Shown piece by piece: positions 45,152 through 49,131 of a stretch of DNA of 49,131 bases. Numbering within the stretch: position 1 is the first letter of the stretch; each line of letters opens with the position of its first letter. Origin of the DNA: Nocardia ignorata NBRC 108230 (lineage in GTDB: Bacteria; Actinomycetota; Actinomycetes; Mycobacteriales; Mycobacteriaceae); assembly GCF_001612905.1 (NCBI RefSeq), contig NZ_BDBI01000038.1, forward strand, positions 1 to 49,131, given 5' to 3'. A model generated the notes under the pieces. That model was not told the DNA's origin and did not search any database. It saw nothing but the letters and a program-made list of their open reading frames with translations. Made by a program: the position numbers and the translations under genes.

Positions 45152-45496
45152 ATGCGTGCGAACATCTACTTCTCGCCCGAAAAGTCCGGGCTCAGCATCG
45201 TCGGTGAGCTCGACTTCTCCGACGGCAACTACTGCTTCAACTACACGGTCGTCTGGCAGAACAACACCACCCATCGCTTGTACATGGCCGACGATGCCGG
45301 TTGCTCCTGCCCAAGCCCGTTCGAGGACACCGCGATCGGTGACCTGACCGAAATCACGACACCACAGGTGCTGATCACACACCTGAACAAGCGATTCGCG
45401 GCAGCGTCCAATCCGTCATGCGACCTCGGTGATATCGGCGCCCTCATCCAGAAGGCACGCGACATCGGCAACTTCACGATCGACCGCGCCGCATGA
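45152..45496 (+). CDS. Hypothetical protein, 114 aa
   Basis: NIYFSPEKSGLSIVGELDFS, YCFNYTVVWQNNTTHRLYMA, ADDAGCSCPSPFEDTAIGDL. Beta-rich with a CxCPSPF element, typical of another recurrent actinophage protein. GGAG precedes the ATG. Function unknown. Confidence 0.72.
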   Translation: MRANIYFSPEKSGLSIVGELDFSDGNYCFNYTVVWQNNTTHRLYMADDAGCSCPSPFEDTAIGDLTEITTPQVLITHLNKRFAAASNPSCDLGDIGALIQKARDIGNFTIDRAA

Positions 45497-45681
45497 ACTT
45501 CGAGAGTATCCCCGACTTCACCGGCGGCCCACCTGTCGAGCCGTCTTCGGACGCTCGGCAAGTGGCAGCGGCCGTGTACGGCCAGTACACCGCGCTCACT
45601 GGCGTCGGGTTCACCGAAGCCCAGGCCATGCGGTTGGTGGAGATGATGATCGCCGCCATGGCCGGGGGAGGGCGGCGGTGA
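45493..45681 (+). CDS. Small protein, 62 aa
   Basis: ARQVAAAVYGQYTALTGVGF, then TEAQAMRLVEMMIAAMAGGG. Two helices; ATGA and GTGA overlaps. The GF(T)xxQAMxL(V/T) pattern occurs in small phage proteins. Unknown role. Confidence 0.68.
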   Translation: MNFESIPDFTGGPPVEPSSDARQVAAAVYGQYTALTGVGFTEAQAMRLVEMMIAAMAGGGRR

Positions 45682-45851
45682 TCGTGATGAAACCCGGCGA
45701 CAAGGTCATGGTTCCGTACAGCAGCCAGCAGCGTGCGGCCACAGTTGCTTACGTCTCAGGCGACACGGTGGGAGTTCTCTTCGATTTCGCAGAGGGAGAC
45801 TCCATTCCTGGCTTGTATCGTCGTAGCGAAATCGAAGGACAGCTCACGTGA
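45678..45851 (+). CDS. Small KOW/SH3-like protein, 57 aa
   Basis: VMKPGDKVMVPYSSQQRAAT, VAYVSGDTVGVLFDFAEGDS, RRSEIEG. A beta-barrel pattern similar to the proteins at 29790 and 33007. GTG at 45678 or ATG at 45687. Confidence 0.65.
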   Translation: MIVMKPGDKVMVPYSSQQRAATVAYVSGDTVGVLFDFAEGDSIPGLYRRSEIEGQLT

Positions 45852-46609
45852 TCTGGGAATCCGTCAATCCCCAGCGCGTCGCGGTCGCCGGCGATTGGCA
45901 CGGCAACAGCTTCCATGCCGATCGGGCGATTCGGTATGCGGCCGAGCACGGCGCGCAGGCGATCCTGCACGTGGGCGACTTCGCGTATAAGTTCGCGCCG
46001 AGCTTCATGGCCCGAGTGCAGCGCGCGCTCGAGGACACCGGGCTGCTGCTGGGCTTCGCCGACGGAAACCACGACGACCACGACAAACTCGGCACGCTAG
46101 TCACTGAACACGGTCAAACCGCGATCCCGATGCGCCCGAACATCTTCTACCTGCCCCGCGGGTATAGGTGGACCTGGTCGGGGGTGTCGTTCCTTGCGCT
46201 CGGCGGCGCGCACTCCGTGGATCGGCCGTGGCGGCCCCGCGGCGAATGGTGGGCGCGCGAAACCATCACCATCGGCGAAGCAGTCACCGCGGCGAACGGT
46301 GGCCGAGCGGACGTCATGATCTGTCACGACGTACCTGACGGCGTCCGCATCCCGTGCATCGAAGGCAACCCGCACGGGTTCCCGGAGCCCGAGATCGCTG
46401 CCGCGCAACGGCACCGGGAACTGCTGCGCCGTGTCGTCGACGAGGTCCGGCCGAAGTGCCTATTCGCGGGCCACTACCACTGCCGCCTCGACGCGCCCCT
46501 GGTCGGCCGCGACTACCGGACCGAGGTGCACATCCTCGACATGGACGGTCGGCCGATGAGCGAGAATGTGATGGTCACGGACCTGGCGGCGCTGCGTGAA
46601 CCGGGCTGA
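45848..46609 (+). CDS. Calcineurin-like metallophosphoesterase
   Basis: A 253-aa protein. Metal motifs in order: AGDWHGNSFH (DxH-like), LHVGDFAYKF (GD), FADGNHDDHD (GNHD), MICHDVPDG (H) and LFAGHYHCRLDAPLVGRDYR (GHxH). Complete dinuclear phosphoesterase site. Substrate unknown; its position immediately before RNA ligase makes an RNA 2',3'-phosphate or similar end plausible, though it may act on nucleotides. Confidence 0.9.
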   Translation: MIWESVNPQRVAVAGDWHGNSFHADRAIRYAAEHGAQAILHVGDFAYKFAPSFMARVQRALEDTGLLLGFADGNHDDHDKLGTLVTEHGQTAIPMRPNIFYLPRGYRWTWSGVSFLALGGAHSVDRPWRPRGEWWARETITIGEAVTAANGGRADVMICHDVPDGVRIPCIEGNPHGFPEPEIAAAQRHRELLRRVVDEVRPKCLFAGHYHCRLDAPLVGRDYRTEVHILDMDGRPMSENVMVTDLAALREPG

Positions 46610-46629
46610 AAGCTGAGCGGTTAAGCAGT

Positions 46630-46667
46630 GAAAGTATGCTGTACTTTCGTAAAGTATGGCGTACAGT
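46630..46667 (+). promoter_or_regulatory. Promoter with two tandem motif copies (copy E)
   Basis: GAAAGTATGCTGTAC (46630-46644) and TAAAGTATGGCGTAC (46650-46664), 20 bases apart, then TACAGT ending seven bases before the ATG at 46674 (-10, possibly leaderless). It drives the RNA ligase and following genes. The 20-base period would place bound proteins on the same DNA face. Confidence 0.7.
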
Positions 46668-46673
46668 ACACGT

Positions 46674-47939
46674 ATGGCCCTCACTACCCCGAAAAACCCC
46701 AACTACGCTGCCGTTGTCGTCCGTCTGACCGCAGTGAACGCGCTCGACGGTTGCGACAACATCGCCGGCGCCCCGGTCCTCGGTTTTCAAGCGATCGTCG
46801 GCAAGGATCGGGCCCCCGGTGATGTCGGCATCGTGTTCACAGCCGAAACCCAGCTGTCCGAGGAGTTTGCGCACGCGAACAACTTGCACCGCGAGCCGGA
46901 GCTGAATGCGGACCCCGCTGAGAAGGGGTACTTGGAGAAGACCCGCCGCGTGCGAGCGATCAAGCTCCGTGGCCACCGGTCCGACGCGCTGTTCATGCCG
47001 CTCGAGTCGTTGGCGCACACCGGCTTCGACATCACCAAACTCACCCCCGGAGACACGTTCGACGAGCTGAACGGGCACGAAATCTGCCGCAAGTACGAGG
47101 TGGCGAGCAAGGCCACCCAACCGCTCGTGGAGAAGAACAAGCGGAAGACGTTCACCCGCGTCGACCAGCGTTACCTCCCGGAGCATGTTTCGACGGATCA
47201 GTACTTCCGTGTAGAGCGGCAGATCCCCGCCGACACCCGCATCGTGGCAAGCCAGAAGGTGCACGGCACCTCAATCCGTGTCGGCCACACGCTGGTCGCA
47301 CGGAAGCTGACCTGGCTCGAACGGATCGGCCGCAAACTCGGCGTCAATGTTCAGCTCACCGAATTCGACTACGTCTACGCCTCTCGTCGGGTCGTGAAGG
47401 ACGCGAACAACCCTGACCAGCAGCATTTCTACGACAACGACGTGTGGACGCACTACGGTAAGCAGCTCGACGGTCTCCTGCCGAAGAACTACATCGTGTA
47501 TGGCGAGCTCGTAGGCTGGGAGCCCAACGGCAAAGCCCTGCAAGCTGGTTACACCTATGGGATGCCGGTCGGCCACGCCGAACTGCTCGTGTACCGCGTC
47601 GCGGTGGTCAATGAGCAGGGCATCTCTGTTGACCTGTCGTGGGATGCGGTGAAGGAATTCTGCCGTGACCGCGACCTGATGCACGTGCCCGAGTTGTGGT
47701 CGGGTCTGCACGCTGATTTCGTCGCCGAGGACTGGCTCGACAAGCGGTTCCACGACGAGGGCTACCGGCAAGCACTGCCCCTCGATCCTGGCAAGACCGT
47801 GGACGAGGGCGTAGTCCTACGTGTCGAGGGCATCGTGCCCTACTTCGCCAAGGCGAAGTCTCCCGCGTTCTACGCCTTCGAAACGAAGCAGAACGACAAG
47901 GGCGTCGTCGACCTGGAGTCGTTGGGGGACGCGGCGTGA
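46674..47939 (+). CDS. RNA ligase
   Basis: A 421-aa protein with the nucleotidyltransferase motifs: I is VASQKVHGTSIRVG (Lys near residue 204), IIIa/III is NYIVYGELVGWEP, IV is DEGVVLRVEG and V is PAFYAFETKQND. The N-terminal 190 residues are a separate domain (DALFMPLESLAHTGFDITKL). The ATG at 46674 is preceded by TACAGT with no ribosome-binding site. It seals RNA ends, probably tRNA breaks. Located with RlaP, phosphoesterase and kinase. Confidence 0.9.
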   Translation: MALTTPKNPNYAAVVVRLTAVNALDGCDNIAGAPVLGFQAIVGKDRAPGDVGIVFTAETQLSEEFAHANNLHREPELNADPAEKGYLEKTRRVRAIKLRGHRSDALFMPLESLAHTGFDITKLTPGDTFDELNGHEICRKYEVASKATQPLVEKNKRKTFTRVDQRYLPEHVSTDQYFRVERQIPADTRIVASQKVHGTSIRVGHTLVARKLTWLERIGRKLGVNVQLTEFDYVYASRRVVKDANNPDQQHFYDNDVWTHYGKQLDGLLPKNYIVYGELVGWEPNGKALQAGYTYGMPVGHAELLVYRVAVVNEQGISVDLSWDAVKEFCRDRDLMHVPELWSGLHADFVAEDWLDKRFHDEGYRQALPLDPGKTVDEGVVLRVEGIVPYFAKAKSPAFYAFETKQNDKGVVDLESLGDAA

Positions 47940-48505
47940 GCGAGGAGTGGCGCCCGGTCGTCGGGTGGGAGCGGTTGTACGAGGTTTCGGACAAGGGACG
48001 TGTGCGGTCGTTGGATCGGATCGTTTCGCACGTTGGGAACTTCTCCGGAGAGTGGCATGTGCGATCCCGGATACTGCGCGAAGACGTGGTTCGAGACGGG
48101 CACCATCGCGTTTGCCTGTCGCGAGACGGGCTCACAACGACCGTCCAGGTGCACGTACTGGTGGCTACGCATTTCATCGGGCCAGCGCCTGCTGGCGCGG
48201 TTTGCAGGCACCTTGATGGCGACCCGGGCAACAACGTGGTGGACAACTTGGCGTGGGGCACTGTCTCTGACAATCAGAAGGACGCTGTGGGGCACGGCAC
48301 CCACAAAGAGGCGCGTAAGACCCACTGCCCGCGGGGGCACGAGCTGGTAGAGCCGAATCTCGTTGCAGCGCTATCCCGTCGGGGAAAGCGAAGCTGTCGG
48401 GCATGCGACATCGCCCATTCAGCCAAGCGTCGCAATCCACATCTGGATTGGGCCGCTTTCGCGGACCAGCGGTACCTGCAGCTGACGAATGGGGTGGCCG
48501 CGTAA
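47936..48505 (+). CDS. NUMOD4-HNH homing endonuclease with zinc module
   Basis: A 189-aa protein. NUMOD4 is at EEWRPVVGWERLYEVSDKGR. HNH is VHVLVATHFIGPAPAGAVCR followed by HLDGDPGNNVVDNLAWGTVS. The C-terminal module is HCPRGHELVEPNLVAALSRR...SCRACDIAHS. It sits between RNA ligase and the kinase gene with 4- and 1-base overlaps, so it is inserted without breaking the operon. Confidence 0.9.
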   Translation: MSEEWRPVVGWERLYEVSDKGRVRSLDRIVSHVGNFSGEWHVRSRILREDVVRDGHHRVCLSRDGLTTTVQVHVLVATHFIGPAPAGAVCRHLDGDPGNNVVDNLAWGTVSDNQKDAVGHGTHKEARKTHCPRGHELVEPNLVAALSRRGKRSCRACDIAHSAKRRNPHLDWAAFADQRYLQLTNGVAA

Positions 48506-49131
48506 TGACCGAAGTGAAAGATGTGATCGATCCGCCGACGCGGCGACAGATCGTCCTGCCACGTGGTCTTCCCGGAGCTGGCAAATCTAGTCTGTTCCGC
48601 CGGATGCGTGAGGACAACCCGCGTCTCGCGCGCGTATCACGTGACGACATGCGGGCGACCCTGTTCGGCGCGTCCGGCCGCCTGTCGCCCGCGCAGGAAG
48701 AGATCATCTCGAAAGCTGAACGCGCACAGGCTGCCGCCCTGCTCGACGCGGGCTACGACGTTTTCGTCGACGCCATGAACTTGCGCCCGCAGTGGACCCG
48801 CGGTTGGGCGAACTTCGCCGCGTTGCACGGTGCTGACATTGCGGTGATCGACCTGGACACCTCGGTCGACGAATGCGTGCGCCGTGACGCTGAGCGCGGC
48901 GCGGCGGGTGGTCGGATGGTGGGGGAGGACGCGATCCGTGCGCTCGCCCGGAAGTTCCCCCGCAAGAACTGGCCGACCGTGAAGCCGTCACCGGACCTGC
49001 ATTTCTACCCGACCCCGTACGTGCCGAATCCGGTGCTGCCGCCGGCGTGGATCGTGGACGTTGACGGCACCGTCGCGCAGAAGCATCCGGATCGTGGGAT
49101 TTACGACTACACGCAGGTTCATCGCGATATT
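48505..49131 (+). CDS. Polynucleotide kinase-phosphatase, truncated by window edge
   Basis: At least 209 aa. N-terminal P-loop kinase: LPRGLPGAGKSSLFRRMRED (Walker A), RVSRDDMRATLFG, then VFVDAMNLRPQWTRG and RDAERGAAGGRMVGEDAIRA. C-terminal HAD phosphatase begins AWIVDVDGTVAQKHPDRGIY (DxDGT). This is the T4 Pnkp plan: 5'-OH kinase and 3'-phosphatase that prepare broken RNA for the ligase. The rest of the phosphatase lies beyond 49131. Confidence 0.93.
   Translation, partial: MTEVKDVIDPPTRRQIVLPRGLPGAGKSSLFRRMREDNPRLARVSRDDMRATLFGASGRLSPAQEEIISKAERAQAAALLDAGYDVFVDAMNLRPQWTRGWANFAALHGADIAVIDLDTSVDECVRRDAERGAAGGRMVGEDAIRALARKFPRKNWPTVKPSPDLHFYPTPYVPNPVLPPAWIVDVDGTVAQKHPDRGIYDYTQVHRDI

Noticed and set aside
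1..49131. CRISPR array
   Set aside because: Short repeats exist (left end, 26.9 kb, 29.8 kb), but none has regular 23-40 base repeats with unique spacers, and no cas genes were seen.

Overview
The window reads as the non-structural half of a temperate actinobacteriophage genome, or an element derived from one. GC is high. Genes are tightly packed and mostly small, with ATGA, GTGA and TGATG overlaps. There are no rRNA, ribosomal-protein or housekeeping genes. A mycobacterial-type LexA box (TCGAAC-N4-GTTCGA at 29106-29121), a WhiB-like protein, an RNase AS homologue and a host-like HTH-TPR regulator point to a Mycobacteriales host such as Rhodococcus, Gordonia, Nocardia or Mycobacterium. The genus cannot be fixed from sequence reading alone. 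No capsid, tail, terminase, lysis or integrase gene is visible, so those must lie outside.

Layout. (1) 1-2900: a minus-strand XRE regulator plus 7-TM protein, an orphan forward gene, a strong bidirectional terminator, and a minus-strand repressor-like HTH gene. (2) 2905-15221: a forward operon with a YqaJ exonuclease and its conserved partner, a DnaQ-like exonuclease, four double-HTH paralogues, a replication-initiator gene that appears to carry the origin inside its linker, likely replication accessory genes, RNase AS, an HNH endonuclease and many small genes. (3) 15222-17034: an inserted-looking cassette with a minus-strand AlbA_2/Schlafen-like protein and a forward leaderless HTH gene, separated by two copies of CGCAAC-N3-GTTGCG. 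(4) 17035-22350: more forward small genes, including DUF3310 and two HNH endonucleases. (5) 22352-31022: an accessory region of mixed polarity, containing a 616-aa coiled-coil protein with a PD-(D/E)XK-like N-terminus and a candidate partner, a host-like regulatory locus (wHTH, resolvase-like protein, 45-aa peptide, HTH-TPR regulator, SLOG-like protein) and an SOS-regulated zinc protein. (6) 34284 down to about 28846: a minus-strand operon with a HAD phosphatase of the RNA-repair type, a sigma-like protein and a tRNA-like gene. (7) 34592-49131: a forward operon with WhiB, three zinc-ribbon paralogues, RusA, an RlaP nucleotidyltransferase, a metallophosphoesterase, an RNA ligase, an HNH endonuclease and a polynucleotide kinase-phosphatase cut by the window edge.

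Together, YqaJ, its partner, DnaQ, RusA and the initiator serve DNA replication and recombination. RlaP, RNA ligase, kinase-phosphatase, metallophosphoesterase, the HAD protein and the tRNA-like gene form a plausible RNA-repair set against host tRNA-cleaving defences. A 15-bp motif close to TAAAGTATGGCGTAC recurs upstream of four transcription units and probably coordinates their expression. The most unusual items are the intragenic origin, the RNA-repair set with its odd tRNA, the shared intergenic motif, the nuclease-like coiled-coil pair and the AlbA_2 cassette.
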